DNA of 64,000 bases from JAIOSF01 sp047159865 (GTDB lineage Bacteria > Campylobacterota > Campylobacteria > Campylobacterales > Arcobacteraceae). Within the stretch, counting starts at the first letter, position 1; every line of letters starts with the position of its first letter. Below, one piece after another: positions 35,719 through 44,669 of the stretch. The translations under genes were made by a program, and so were the position numbers. The notes beneath the pieces were generated by a model. The model was given only the letters and a program-made list of their open reading frames with translations, searched no databases and was not told the DNA's origin. Where the stretch lies: positions 1,674,001-1,738,000 of the forward strand of contig NZ_AP038804.1 of the NCBI RefSeq assembly GCF_047159865.1, in the 5' to 3' direction.

Positions 35719-36681
35719 TTATAAAATTATGTTAAATAAGTACCCAACTAATAAGATAGCGGTACCAACTATAAAAAAGAATATTGAGATAAGTTTTACA
35801 CTTAATACTCTTTTTAAAATCATAGCTTCTGGTAAACTTAATGCCACTACAGCCATCATAAATGACAATGCAGTTCCCATTAACATCCCTTTTTGTGTTA
35901 AAACTTCTATAAGTGGAATAACACCTGCTGCATTTGAATACATAGGTATTCCCATCAATACAGCTACTATTGGTGCATACCAGACATCCCCACCTGCATA
36001 TTTTCCAATAAAATCAGCAGGAATATAACCATGTATAAAAGCACCAATACCAACACCAACTATCACATAAAGATAAATTTTTAGAAAAATATCTTTTGTG
36101 TAATCCCACGATTCACTTATTTTTTCTTTTATTTGATTCTCATTTTTATTTGATGTATCACAACAATTATTTAGAGGTTTTACTTCAATTAAAACTTCTT
36201 TTTCAAGATTTAAAGCCCCAATTACAAGACCTGCTACAATAGCTATAACTAAACCAATACTTACATAAAGTAGTGCAATTTTCCATCCAAATAGTGAGAA
36301 CAACATAGCTATAACAACAGCATCACTTAAAGGTGCTGAAATTAGATATGAAAATGTTACCCCTAAAGGTATTCTAGCTTGTAAAAATCCTAAAAATAAT
36401 GGAATAGCACTACACGAACAAAATGGAGTCAACACCCCAAAAAATGCTGCAAATATATGACCTACTATTTTATTTTTACCACTTATATAATCTCTTGCTT
36501 TTTCTATAGGGAAATAGCTTCTTAAAAAAGTTACAAGGTAAATAATTGTAATTAATAATATAAATATTTTTACAGTATCATATAAAAAAAAGTGTAAAGC
36601 TTCTGCTAATGCAGTATCTTTTTCTAATGATAGTATTTCATACACAAATGAAGCACTTATTTTTTCCCACCAATCAAACAT
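35719..36681 (-). CDS. arsP: ArsP-like permease (DUF318/YraQ family)
   Basis: A 320-residue permease with eight or so helices in two halves. The family signature GVLTPFCSCSAIPLFLGF contains the conserved cysteine pair of ArsP; the second half has GIPMYSNAAGVIPLIEVL. ArsP of Campylobacter jejuni exports trivalent organoarsenicals. A central cytoplasmic loop includes NNCCDTSNKNE, with two adjacent cysteines. It is the third gene of the ars operon, 12 bases after arsB. Confidence 0.85.
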   Translation of the reverse strand: MFDWWEKISASFVYEILSLEKDTALAEALHFFLYDTVKIFILLITIIYLVTFLRSYFPIEKARDYISGKNKIVGHIFAAFFGVLTPFCSCSAIPLFLGFLQARIPLGVTFSYLISAPLSDAVVIAMLFSLFGWKIALLYVSIGLVIAIVAGLVIGALNLEKEVLIEVKPLNNCCDTSNKNENQIKEKISESWDYTKDIFLKIYLYVIVGVGIGAFIHGYIPADFIGKYAGGDVWYAPIVAVLMGIPMYSNAAGVIPLIEVLTQKGMLMGTALSFMMAVVALSLPEAMILKRVLSVKLISIFFFIVGTAILLVGYLFNIIL

Positions 36682-36693
36682 AATAATTCCTTT

Positions 36694-37947
36694 TTAAACT
36701 AACGCTAACAATACTAAAAACAGTATTGGAGGAGTAACAATAAGACCAAATTTACTGTACTGCCAAAAGCCTATTTTTACACCTTTTTGATTTAAAGTGT
36801 GTAACCAAAGTAGAGTTGCAAGACTACCAAATGGAGTCATTTTAGGTCCAAGATTACACCCTATGATATTTGCATATATCATAGCACTGTTTCCTATATC
36901 TTTTAGAGCTATATCCATCACCATGATTGTGGGCATATTGTTCATAAAAGCACTTAATATTGCAGACATAAAACCAGTTCCCATAACTGCTATAAAATCT
37001 CCTTGGGTATTTAAAGACTCTAATACAGAAGTTAAATTATCTGTTAATCCTGCATTTTTTAAACCATATACAACTATATACAGTCCTAGGGAAAACCATA
37101 CTACTTGCCAAGGTGCATTTTTGATGATATGAATAGGCTCTACAGTTTTAGATAGTGTGGAGATAAGTAAAAATATAAGTCCTCCACCTAAAGCAAATAC
37201 TGAAACAGGGATATCATATGCATCACCTACAAAGTATCCTACTAATAAAATAGCTAAAAATACCCATGAGAAGTAAAATAGAGTTTTGTTTTTCAAAACA
37301 GAATCTGCATCTTTAAGTAAATCTATATCAACTTTTTTCGGTATATCTTTTCGTAGAACTAAAAGTAAAACTACAATAGTTACAAAAACACTTACGATAA
37401 AAGGTAGATACATATTTGTTAAGTATTCTAAAAATCCTATATTAAAATAGTTTGCTGTTACAATATTTGTAAGATTAGAAAATACAAAAGGCAATGAAGC
37501 ACTATCTGATATAAATCCACCAGCCAATAAAAATGCTAAAATAGTTTTCATATTGAGTTTCAAAATCCTCATTTTTGCTAGTAATATCGGAGTCAAAATC
37601 AAAGCTGCTCCATCATTTGCAAAAAGTGCTGATACTAAAGCACCCAGTAAAATAGAGTAGATAAACATCTTTACCCCATCTCCATTTGAGAACTTAGCCA
37701 TTTTAAGTGCACACCACTCAAAGAAACCAATCTCATCAAGAACTAAAGATAAGATGATGATACCTATAAATGCAAAAGTAGCATCCCAAACGATATCAAA
37801 AACTGTAAATAGATCTTCATAATTAACCACACCAAAAACATATGCAACAACAGCACCAATTACTGCAGATGTACCTATTTGTAAACCTTTTGGTTGCCAA
37901 ATGACAAAAAGTAGGGTGATAAGAAAAATACTAATGGCTATTATCAT
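36694..37947 (-). CDS. arsB: Arsenite efflux transporter ArsB
   Basis: A 417-residue ion-transporter superfamily protein with about 11-12 helices. The motif SALFANDGAALILTPILLAKM and the later SAFMNNMPTIMVMDIAL are hallmarks of ArsB and related Arsenite/NhaD-type carriers. It exports As(III) or Sb(III) from the cytoplasm. The gene is six bases after the ArsR-ArsC fusion and in the same operon. Confidence 0.9.
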   Translation of the reverse strand: MIIAISIFLITLLFVIWQPKGLQIGTSAVIGAVVAYVFGVVNYEDLFTVFDIVWDATFAFIGIIILSLVLDEIGFFEWCALKMAKFSNGDGVKMFIYSILLGALVSALFANDGAALILTPILLAKMRILKLNMKTILAFLLAGGFISDSASLPFVFSNLTNIVTANYFNIGFLEYLTNMYLPFIVSVFVTIVVLLLVLRKDIPKKVDIDLLKDADSVLKNKTLFYFSWVFLAILLVGYFVGDAYDIPVSVFALGGGLIFLLISTLSKTVEPIHIIKNAPWQVVWFSLGLYIVVYGLKNAGLTDNLTSVLESLNTQGDFIAVMGTGFMSAILSAFMNNMPTIMVMDIALKDIGNSAMIYANIIGCNLGPKMTPFGSLATLLWLHTLNQKGVKIGFWQYSKFGLIVTPPILFLVLLALV

Positions 37948-37953
37948 CTATGA

Positions 37954-38682
37954 TTACTTTAAGTTCTCAGTTACTTTTGTTAAAAGTTCATCTTTGATTA
38001 ATGCATAAGTTTCTTCAAAAGCTTCAAAGCCTTTTCCATCTGGATCTTCAAACCCTACATGGATTTTATTTACTGGTTTTGGAAAAGATGGACATGCATC
38101 ATCTGCATTTCCACATACTGTTACTACTAAATCAAAATCGATATCTAAAACATCATCTAAGTGTTTAGAAAAATAGCTCTCATCCCAAGCGTCATTTTGT
38201 TCTAATATTTTTTTAGCATTTGGATTTACTTTTCCTGTTGGTTTCATACCACAGCTATATGCTTTTACACCTTCTAACTCTTTGTTTATAAGTGCTTCAC
38301 CTATGATACTTCTACAGCTATTTCCTGTACACATAATTAATACTTTTTTTTCTTCTAAACTGTTTTCCATTTTACATCCTTTTTTTTCTTTTGGTAGTGT
38401 GGGTATCTTTAAATCTAAATAACTTATCTCTTCTAAAACATTTAATCGAAACTTATCAAGAGGAGTGCGGATACTATAATACGCCCATCGTCCACGACGG
38501 CTTACTTTTAAAAAACCACCATCTTTTAAAATCTTTAGATGTCGTGAAATTCGTGACTGAATCATATCAAATGAATTTTCTATATCACATACACATACTT
38601 CATCATTTTCGTTTATAAAATGTAAAATCTTGAGTCTTGTTTCATCGTTTATAGAGCCAATAGTTTTTAGAAATATATCCAT
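37954..38682 (-). CDS. arsC: ArsR repressor fused to thioredoxin-type arsenate reductase ArsC
   Basis: A 242-residue fusion. Residues 1-95 are an ArsR winged helix with the As(III)-sensing pair C30-x-C32 (VCVCDIENS) and the DNA helix SRISRHLKILKDGGFL. Residues 113-242 are an LMW-phosphatase-type ArsC: the C118-TGNSC-R124 loop and C190/C197 (TVCGNADDAC). The Cys spacings of 72 and 7 equal those of S. aureus pI258 ArsC (10/82/89), so the reductase looks functional. At the junction an A8 tract and AAGGATGTAAA precede an in-frame ATG (38370), which could initiate ArsC alone. The operator upstream fits autoregulation. Confidence 0.92.
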   Translation of the reverse strand: MDIFLKTIGSINDETRLKILHFINENDEVCVCDIENSFDMIQSRISRHLKILKDGGFLKVSRRGRWAYYSIRTPLDKFRLNVLEEISYLDLKIPTLPKEKKGCKMENSLEEKKVLIMCTGNSCRSIIGEALINKELEGVKAYSCGMKPTGKVNPNAKKILEQNDAWDESYFSKHLDDVLDIDFDLVVTVCGNADDACPSFPKPVNKIHVGFEDPDGKGFEAFEETYALIKDELLTKVTENLK

Positions 38683-38733
38683 AATTTACCACCAAATTGT
38701 TTAATTTCTAGAAGTATAACATAAAAATAGTTA

Positions 38734-38755
38734 TATATCAAGATATATTGATATA
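38734..38755 (-). promoter_or_regulatory. ArsR operator
   Basis: TATATCAA, six bases, TTGATATA: perfect arms of a typical ArsR/SmtB operator, 52 bases upstream of the ArsR-ArsC start. A TGTTATACT extended -10 on the minus strand (38718-38713) places the operator over the -35 region. Confidence 0.75.
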
Positions 38756-38767
38756 ATTAAGATATAA

Positions 38768-38799
38768 AAAAAGTAATCATAAAAATATGACTACTTTTT
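38768..38799 (-). terminator. Intrinsic terminator after ferritin gene
   Basis: On the minus strand AAAAAGTAGTCAT, a six-base loop, then ATGATTACTTTTT with a further U-run. There is one G-U pair in a 13-base stem. It follows the ferritin stop closely and insulates the ars operon. Confidence 0.75.
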
Positions 38800-38807
38800 A
38801 AAAGAGA

Positions 38808-39317
38808 TTAAACAGCAGTTGGGTCTACAAAAGTTCTTCCAGCAAGTTCTTTATCTATAGTATAAAGTCCATAACCATTATCACCTACAAGTGTGATATG
38901 GTCAATTATTTCAGATACTGTTGCTTCCTCTTCCACTTGCTCTGTTACATACCATTGAAGTAAATTGTATGTTGCATGGTCTTTCTCTTTCATAGCTATA
39001 TCTGAAAGATTGTTAAGATTTTTTGTCATCATTTGTTCGTGTGCTAAAGATTTTTTAAATACATCTAGTAAAGATTTATATTTAACTTTTACCCCTTTTA
39101 TCTCAGGAAGTTGAATATCTGCACCTTGGTCTTCAAGATATTTAAACATTTTCATACCATGAGCTACTTCTTCTCTATATTGGATAAGAAACCATGAAGA
39201 AGCACCGTTAAATCCTTCATTTGAACAGTATGCACTCATACCTAGATATAAGTAAGCTGAGTGAAATTCTTTATTGAGTTGCTCTACTATTGCTGTTTGT
39301 AATGTTGTTGAAATCAT
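38808..39317 (-). CDS. ftnA: Non-haem ferritin
   Basis: A 169-residue ferritin, the usual bacterial length. Ferroxidase residues can be seen: the first Glu in LNKEFHSAYLY, the E-x-x-H pair REEVAHGMK, and VTEQVEEEATVSEI in helix 4. It stores iron as a 24-subunit shell in the cytoplasm. It has its own promoter, with TATAAT on the minus strand at 39345-39340, about 23 bases before the ATG, and its own terminator. Divergent from the leucine leader/leuA unit. Confidence 0.95.
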   Translation of the reverse strand: MISTTLQTAIVEQLNKEFHSAYLYLGMSAYCSNEGFNGASSWFLIQYREEVAHGMKMFKYLEDQGADIQLPEIKGVKVKYKSLLDVFKKSLAHEQMMTKNLNNLSDIAMKEKDHATYNLLQWYVTEQVEEEATVSEIIDHITLVGDNGYGLYTIDKELAGRTFVDPTAV

Positions 39318-39439
39318 TTTGTATCCTTTAGTTTTGAATATTATAGTATATTTCTATTTAGAATAGACTATAGTTTTATTATAACCAAACTTTAAGTTTA
39401 ACTCATGTAAAGTTTCACTAGAAATCAAAAGGAGTAATT

Positions 39440-39526
39440 ATGAAAAATAGATTTAACATACAATCACATTTTACAAATAGTGCAATTCAACAAGACACTA
39501 CTTTACTCCTCCTTCTTAACCTCTAA
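39440..39526 (+). CDS. Leucine-rich leader peptide (28 aa) of leuA
   Basis: AAAGGAGTAATT precedes ATG at 39440; TAA is at 39524-39526. The 28-residue product ends DTTLLLLLNL, with six Leu in its last seven residues, written TTA CTC CTC CTT CTT (Asn) CTC. In this AT-rich genome most Leu codons are TTA, so the run of CTC/CTT is a striking use of rare codons, as in leu leader peptides of enterobacteria. The next gene downstream, in the same direction, is leuA. Ribosome stalling on scarce Leu-tRNA would control leuA (inference). Confidence 0.8.
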   Translation: MKNRFNIQSHFTNSAIQQDTTLLLLLNL

Positions 39527-39547
39527 AATTAAATTTACATTTAATTT
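39526..39547 (+). promoter_or_regulatory. AT hairpin just after the leucine leader stop codon
   Basis: AAATTAAAT, TTAC loop, ATTTAATTT: nine-base perfect stem overlapping the leader's stop codon. It is not followed by a U-run, so it is more like a pairing element than a terminator. The remaining region to leuA (39548-39661) shows only a weak CCTTATA/TATAGG hairpin. Confidence 0.4.
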
Positions 39548-39661
39548 ACCCAATCATAACAAAACAACTTTAGTATAAAAATTACAATTTAGCCTTATAT
39601 TTTATAGGATATTTCTGTACTTTTTACAAATCATTACCAATAACCTCAATAAGGACAAACC

Positions 39662-40978
39662 ATGAGCTTAGATAACAAACATTTAAAATATAACCAATAC
39701 CCAACTGTGCAAAATTTCAACAGAAAATGGCCAAATAATACAATCACAAAAGCACCAATTTATTGTAGTGTTGATTTAAGAGATGGAAACCAAGCATTAA
39801 AAGATCCATTAACTATTGAGCAAAAAGTTGAGTATTTTCAGCATTTAGTAAATATGGGATTTAAACAAATAGAAGTAGGGTATCCAAGTGCTGGAGATAC
39901 AGATTATGATTTTTGTAGAAAAATAATCGAAGAAAACTTAATCCCTGATGATGTGTATATTCAAGTTTTAATCCCTGCTAGAAAAGAGTTAATTAAAAAA
40001 AGTGTGGATGCATTAAGAGGTGCGAAAAAAACTATTTTTCATATTTATAATCCCACAAATGAATTCCAGCGAAGAGTTGTTTTTAACAAAACAGATGATG
40101 AGATTATTGCTATGGCAATTGATGGTATGAAAGAGGTGAAAAAATTAACTGCTGATTTTGAAGGGGAGGTTATGTTTCAGTATTCAGCTGAGAGTTTCTC
40201 TCAAACAGATTTACCATTTGCGGTAAAAATATGTAATGCTGTCATAGATATAGTACAACCAAGTGAACAAAATAAGATGATTATAAATTTACCAAATACT
40301 TTAGAAGCCTGCATGCCAAATGTATATGCAGATAGAATAGAGTGGATGTGTACGCATTTAAAAACACGAGAAAATATAATCGTAAGTGTACATCCTCATA
40401 ACGATAGAGGTACAGCAGTTGCATCTGCTGAAATGGCGATATTAGCAGGTGCAGATAGAATAGAAGGAACTATTTTTGGAAATGGTGAGCGAGCTGGAAA
40501 CTTAGATTTAGTAACTGTTATTTTCAATATTCACACTCAAGGGATAGACCCTGAAATAGATTTATCAAATATAGATGAAATTAAAGAGTTTATAGAAGAG
40601 GTTACACAGATAAAAACACATATTAGACATCCTTATGTAGGAGATATGATATTTACAGCATTTAGTGGTGGACATCAGGATGCTATTAAAAAAGGGATGG
40701 AACATTATAATCAAAGTGATAAAGAAAAATGGACAGTACCTTATTTACCAATGGACCCAAAAGATATCAAAAGAGATTATGAAAAGGTGATACGGATAAA
40801 CTCCCAGTCAGGTAAAGGGGGAGCTAGTTTTATCATTTCTGAATTTTTAGGCATAGAGATGTCTAAAGAATCCTCTATAGAGTTTGGGAAAATAGTAAAA
40901 GAGATTTCTGATAAAAAAGGGATTGAGTTAAGTAAAGATGAGATTATCGATATTTATAAATCTGAATCTAACAAATAG
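39662..40978 (+). CDS. leuA: 2-isopropylmalate synthase (type 2 LeuA) lacking the regulatory domain
   Basis: Catalyses acetyl-CoA plus 2-oxoisovalerate to 2-isopropylmalate, the first step to leucine. The type 2 signature is visible: KAPIYCSVDLRDGNQAL near 32-47, metal ligands in SVHPHNDRG (about 240), and FGNGERAGNLDL. The protein has 438 residues, while type 2 enzymes usually have about 550 or more; it ends after the linker region and the C-terminal leucine-binding (LeuA_dimer) domain is absent. The stop is followed at once by a hairpin and the convergent pgm gene, so no detached domain exists here. Loss of feedback control fits with control by the leader peptide. Confidence 0.9.
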   Translation: MSLDNKHLKYNQYPTVQNFNRKWPNNTITKAPIYCSVDLRDGNQALKDPLTIEQKVEYFQHLVNMGFKQIEVGYPSAGDTDYDFCRKIIEENLIPDDVYIQVLIPARKELIKKSVDALRGAKKTIFHIYNPTNEFQRRVVFNKTDDEIIAMAIDGMKEVKKLTADFEGEVMFQYSAESFSQTDLPFAVKICNAVIDIVQPSEQNKMIINLPNTLEACMPNVYADRIEWMCTHLKTRENIIVSVHPHNDRGTAVASAEMAILAGADRIEGTIFGNGERAGNLDLVTVIFNIHTQGIDPEIDLSNIDEIKEFIEEVTQIKTHIRHPYVGDMIFTAFSGGHQDAIKKGMEHYNQSDKEKWTVPYLPMDPKDIKRDYEKVIRINSQSGKGGASFIISEFLGIEMSKESSIEFGKIVKEISDKKGIELSKDEIIDIYKSESNK

Positions 40979-40995
40979 TAAAAATACTATTTGTT
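40970..40995. terminator. Hairpin between convergent leuA and pgm
   Basis: AACAAATAGTA, AAAA loop, TACTATTTGTT: perfect 11-base stem overlapping the leuA stop codon. The following U-run is poor, so termination strength is uncertain. Confidence 0.5.
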
Positions 40996-40996
40996 A

Positions 40997-42601
40997 TCAA
41001 AAAAGTCCATCAACGATAGATTGAGTCTCTTTTTGAATAGTTTCTAAGTGTTCTTGAGAGATAAAACTTTCTGCATATATTTTATATACATCTTCAGTTC
41101 CTGATGGTCTTAATGCAAACCATCCATTTTTAGAAGTGATTTTTAGACCACCTATTTTAGCTCCATTTGATGCTGTTGTAAGTATTTGTTCTATTTTTTC
41201 ACCTGCTATTGTGTCTGCTTTTATATCTTCAGGTGTTAAGTTTTTTAGTTTTGTTTTTTGCTCAAAAGTAGCTGGCGCGTCTATCCTTGCATAAATCGGA
41301 TTACCATGTTTTTTTACTAAGTTTTCATAATAGATACCTGCATCTTCTTTTGTAGTTGCTAAAATTTCAGCTGATAAAAGATTTAAGATGATTCCATCTT
41401 TATCTGTAGACCATACTTTTTTATCAAATCGTAAAAAACTAGCTCCCGCACTCTCTTCTCCACCAAAAAATACTTCCCCATCTACAAGTGGTTTTACAAA
41501 CCATTTAAATCCAACGGGAGTTTCTAATACCTCTTTATTATTATCAAGTGCTACTCTATCTATCATAGAACTACTCACTAATGTTTTACCAATATTTAAA
41601 TTTTCAAAATCTCGTGTGCGTGAGAGATAATCAATAGCTACACTTAAATAGTGATTTGGATTTAATAAACCATTGCTTTTTGTTACGATACCATGTCTAT
41701 CAAAATCTGTATCATTTCCAAAAGCGATATCGTAGTCGTCTTTCATAGCTATAAGTCCTGCCATTGCATATGGGCTTGAACAATCCATTCTTATTTTTCC
41801 ATCTTTATCGCAGTGCATAAATGAGAAAGTAAAATCTACATTGTCGTTAAATATGTCCATATTTAGGTTATATTTTTTTCTAATTGCATCATAATATTTT
41901 AGACCACTTCCACCCATAGCATCAGCGCCTATTTTTATTTTAGAGTCAGATATTGCTTTCATATCGATAACATTTTCTAAGTCATCTACATAAGGTGTCA
42001 TAAAATCATGTTCTTGAACACAATCAAGTTTTAAAACTTCTTCTAACTCTTCATATAAAACACCTTCCATATTATTTTCTAAGTATTCGTTTGCTCTATT
42101 TTGTATCCAGTTAGTTACCTCAGTATCAGCAGGTCCACCATCTAAACCGTTGTATTTAAATCCACCATCGCAAGGTGGATTATGTGAAGGTGTTATAACG
42201 ATACCATCACTGCCCTTGTCATTTAAAATAGCATGAGATATAACAGGAGTAGGGGTATAGTCAAAGTTTTGTGCATAACAAACATTTACTTCATTTGCTC
42301 CAAGTACTTGTAGTGCAGTCGTATGAGCAGGAGTGGAAAGAGCGTGTGTATCCATCCCTAAATATAATTTTCCTGTGATATTATTCTCTTTTCTATAGTC
42401 CACAACAGCTTGCGTAATAGCTGAAATATGAGCTTCATTGAAACTAGCTTTTAGAGAACTTCCTCTGTGTCCTGAAGTACCAAAAGATACCTTTTGAGTA
42501 GTGTCAGAAGTATTTGGAAATTTGAGGTAATAGTCACTAATGAGTTGTGCTATATTTTGAAGTATCTCTTTTGGGGCAACTTTTCCTGCGTTTTTGTTCA
42601 T
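40997..42601 (-). CDS. pgm: Phosphoglucomutase
   Basis: Interconverts glucose-1-phosphate and glucose-6-phosphate. From the chosen start it has 534 residues, with SFGTSGHRGSS near the N-terminus, the phosphoserine loop VITPSHNPPCDGGFKYN, the metal loop FGNDTDFDRHGIV and the sugar-binding FFGGEESAGASF. The C-terminal phosphate-binding LRPSGTEDVYKIYAES is present. A longer reading from 42679 has no ribosome site; AGGAAAACCA before ATG 42601 and homology to E. coli Pgm's N-terminus support the shorter one. Convergent with leuA. Confidence 0.93.
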   Translation of the reverse strand: MNKNAGKVAPKEILQNIAQLISDYYLKFPNTSDTTQKVSFGTSGHRGSSLKASFNEAHISAITQAVVDYRKENNITGKLYLGMDTHALSTPAHTTALQVLGANEVNVCYAQNFDYTPTPVISHAILNDKGSDGIVITPSHNPPCDGGFKYNGLDGGPADTEVTNWIQNRANEYLENNMEGVLYEELEEVLKLDCVQEHDFMTPYVDDLENVIDMKAISDSKIKIGADAMGGSGLKYYDAIRKKYNLNMDIFNDNVDFTFSFMHCDKDGKIRMDCSSPYAMAGLIAMKDDYDIAFGNDTDFDRHGIVTKSNGLLNPNHYLSVAIDYLSRTRDFENLNIGKTLVSSSMIDRVALDNNKEVLETPVGFKWFVKPLVDGEVFFGGEESAGASFLRFDKKVWSTDKDGIILNLLSAEILATTKEDAGIYYENLVKKHGNPIYARIDAPATFEQKTKLKNLTPEDIKADTIAGEKIEQILTTASNGAKIGGLKITSKNGWFALRPSGTEDVYKIYAESFISQEHLETIQKETQSIVDGLF

Positions 42602-42770
42602 TGGTTTTCCTAATAATGATGATTTATTTGAAGAATTATAGCCAGTATTATATAAATCAAGATGTAAGATTATATCCATTATAATTAAAAACTTAAAATA
42701 TAAATAAATTAAATAAGGTAATTTTAAAAATTGATTATAGAAACTTTAAATATAAAAGAACAATTCAAAT

Positions 42771-44669
42771 ATGATTAGTAAAGATGATAAAAAATTACTG
42801 TTATCCATAAAGTTTATGCCATTTATCATAATGTGTGTAATTGCAATTTTAGGAACTATAGTTGCTTTGTATATAAACCAAGTCAACTTTGACAAAGAAA
42901 TTGATAAGGTTAAATCACTTTATTTAAAAAATGAGAAACAAGTTATTAAACAAGAAGTTTTAAAAATACGCAATAACATTTATAATGAACAAAAACTCAC
43001 CGAAGAAAAACTTAAAAAAAATATAAAAGAGAAAGTGACAAATGCTTACGCAATTGTTAGCAATCTATATGAACAAAATAAACATAAAAGTAAAAAAGAG
43101 ATTTTAAAACTCTCAACTGATGCACTTCGAAATGTACACTTCAATGACAATAGAGGCTACTTTTTTATGTATGATATGAAAGGTACAGCACTATTACTTC
43201 CTCCTAGAAAAGAGTTAGAAGGTACTAATTTTTTAAACTTTCAAGATATCAAAGGTGCTTTTACCGTTAGAGATATGAGAGACTTAACTCTTCAAAATGG
43301 TGAAGGATTTTATACTTGGTGGTGGTATAAACCAAATGAAAAAAAACAACAATCAAAAAAAATAGGTTTTGCAAAATATTTTGCTCCATTGAATTGTTTT
43401 ATAGGAACAGGGGAGTATTTTGAAGATTACGAAGAGTCTATTAAAAGATCAATTACAAAAAGACTCTCTTTGTATACTTACGGTAAAAATTATTATATTT
43501 TTATATTCGACAAAAATGGAACTCTAATCTCTCACCAAAATACAAATCTTATAGGGACACAAAGTGTCGTATATAATGGAGTCATAAAAGATGAATTCTT
43601 AAGTGATTTATTCAAAATGCAAGAAGATGATGGGATGTTTTATCAATATTTGTATTCAAAAACAAAAATAGGAAAAGATATAAATAAAGTTTCCTATTTA
43701 CTTCCACATAAAAAATGGGAGTGGACTATTGGTTCTGGTTTTTATACTGATGATTTAAATAGTATTGTTCAAAAGAAAAAAGAAGAATTGACAAAAAAAA
43801 ATCATGAAAATACTATAAATATTATTATGGTGTTTTTTCTTTTACTGGTGATTGTTATTATTTTTTCTTTTATGATGTCATATATGATAGAAAGAAGATT
43901 TGAACATTATAAAAGAAGAGTTGAAGAGAAAGATCAGCTATTAGCCCAACAATCAAAAATGGCAGCAATGGGTGAGATGATAGAAAATATTGCACATCAA
44001 TGGCGACAACCACTATCTATTATTAGTACAGCTTCAAGTGGTTTAAAAGTTCAACAAGAATTTGATATGATGACTGAAGATATTTTACGAAATGGTCTTG
44101 ATAATATAAGTGAATCTGTAGATTATCTCTCTACAACAATTGATGATTTTCGTAATTTTTATAAAAAAGATAAAATTAAAAAACTATTTAATATCTCTCA
44201 AACGATTCAAAAAACAATAAGTCTTTTGCATTCAAAATTTAAAAAACACAATATAGAATTAGTAATGGAAAATTCAGAAATAGAATATCTTGGTTTGCAA
44301 AATGAACTTATACAGGTTTTTATGAATATACTAAGTAATGCAAGAGATGTTTTAAAAGAATCAAATCTAGAGAAAAAATTAATTTTTATAGATATCAGTA
44401 AAATAGAAGATGGTATCCAAATCTCTTTTTATGACAATGGAAATGGAATAGATGAAAAAATAATAGATAAGTTATTTGACTATAAATTTACAACAAAATC
44501 ACATAAAAATGGGAGTGGAGTAGGACTTTATATGTCAAAGCTGATAATTGAAAAATCTGGAGGTACAATCACTGTATCAAATAAAGAATATGAATATGAG
44601 AAGAAAAAATACAGAGGTGCTGAATTTGTCATTATATTAAAAAATCAGCTCAATGTATTAGAAAAATAA
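42771..44669 (+). CDS. Orphan sensor histidine kinase with double Cache domain
   Basis: A 632-residue kinase. It has an N-terminal membrane helix (about 12-34), a periplasmic region with a predicted coiled coil and two Cache repeats (NRGYFFMYDMKGTALLLPP and NYYIFIFDKNGTLISHQNT), a second membrane helix (about 350-372), then a kinase core with H-box GEMIENIAHQWRQPLSIIST and G boxes YDNGNGIDEK and GSGVGLYMSKLII. The HQWRQPL form is common in Campylobacterota. No response regulator is adjacent. Its 3' end overlaps the convergent NUDIX gene by 12 bases. Cache kinases often sense carboxylates (family knowledge). Confidence 0.92.
   Translation: MISKDDKKLLLSIKFMPFIIMCVIAILGTIVALYINQVNFDKEIDKVKSLYLKNEKQVIKQEVLKIRNNIYNEQKLTEEKLKKNIKEKVTNAYAIVSNLYEQNKHKSKKEILKLSTDALRNVHFNDNRGYFFMYDMKGTALLLPPRKELEGTNFLNFQDIKGAFTVRDMRDLTLQNGEGFYTWWWYKPNEKKQQSKKIGFAKYFAPLNCFIGTGEYFEDYEESIKRSITKRLSLYTYGKNYYIFIFDKNGTLISHQNTNLIGTQSVVYNGVIKDEFLSDLFKMQEDDGMFYQYLYSKTKIGKDINKVSYLLPHKKWEWTIGSGFYTDDLNSIVQKKKEELTKKNHENTINIIMVFFLLLVIVIIFSFMMSYMIERRFEHYKRRVEEKDQLLAQQSKMAAMGEMIENIAHQWRQPLSIISTASSGLKVQQEFDMMTEDILRNGLDNISESVDYLSTTIDDFRNFYKKDKIKKLFNISQTIQKTISLLHSKFKKHNIELVMENSEIEYLGLQNELIQVFMNILSNARDVLKESNLEKKLIFIDISKIEDGIQISFYDNGNGIDEKIIDKLFDYKFTTKSHKNGSGVGLYMSKLIIEKSGGTITVSNKEYEYEKKKYRGAEFVIILKNQLNVLEK

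Noticed and set aside
36797..37132. 111-codon open frame antisense to arsB
   Set aside because: Mirror of a conserved transporter gene; no ribosome site and no family resemblance.
39350..39370. Fur-box-like inverted repeat (CTATT-TAG-AATAG) between ferritin and the leucine leader
   Set aside because: Arms of only five bases in AT-rich DNA; too weak to call an iron-regulated site.
42602..42679. 26-residue N-terminal extension of phosphoglucomutase
   Set aside because: No ribosome site; E. coli Pgm aligns from the Met at 42601, which has AGGAAAA upstream.
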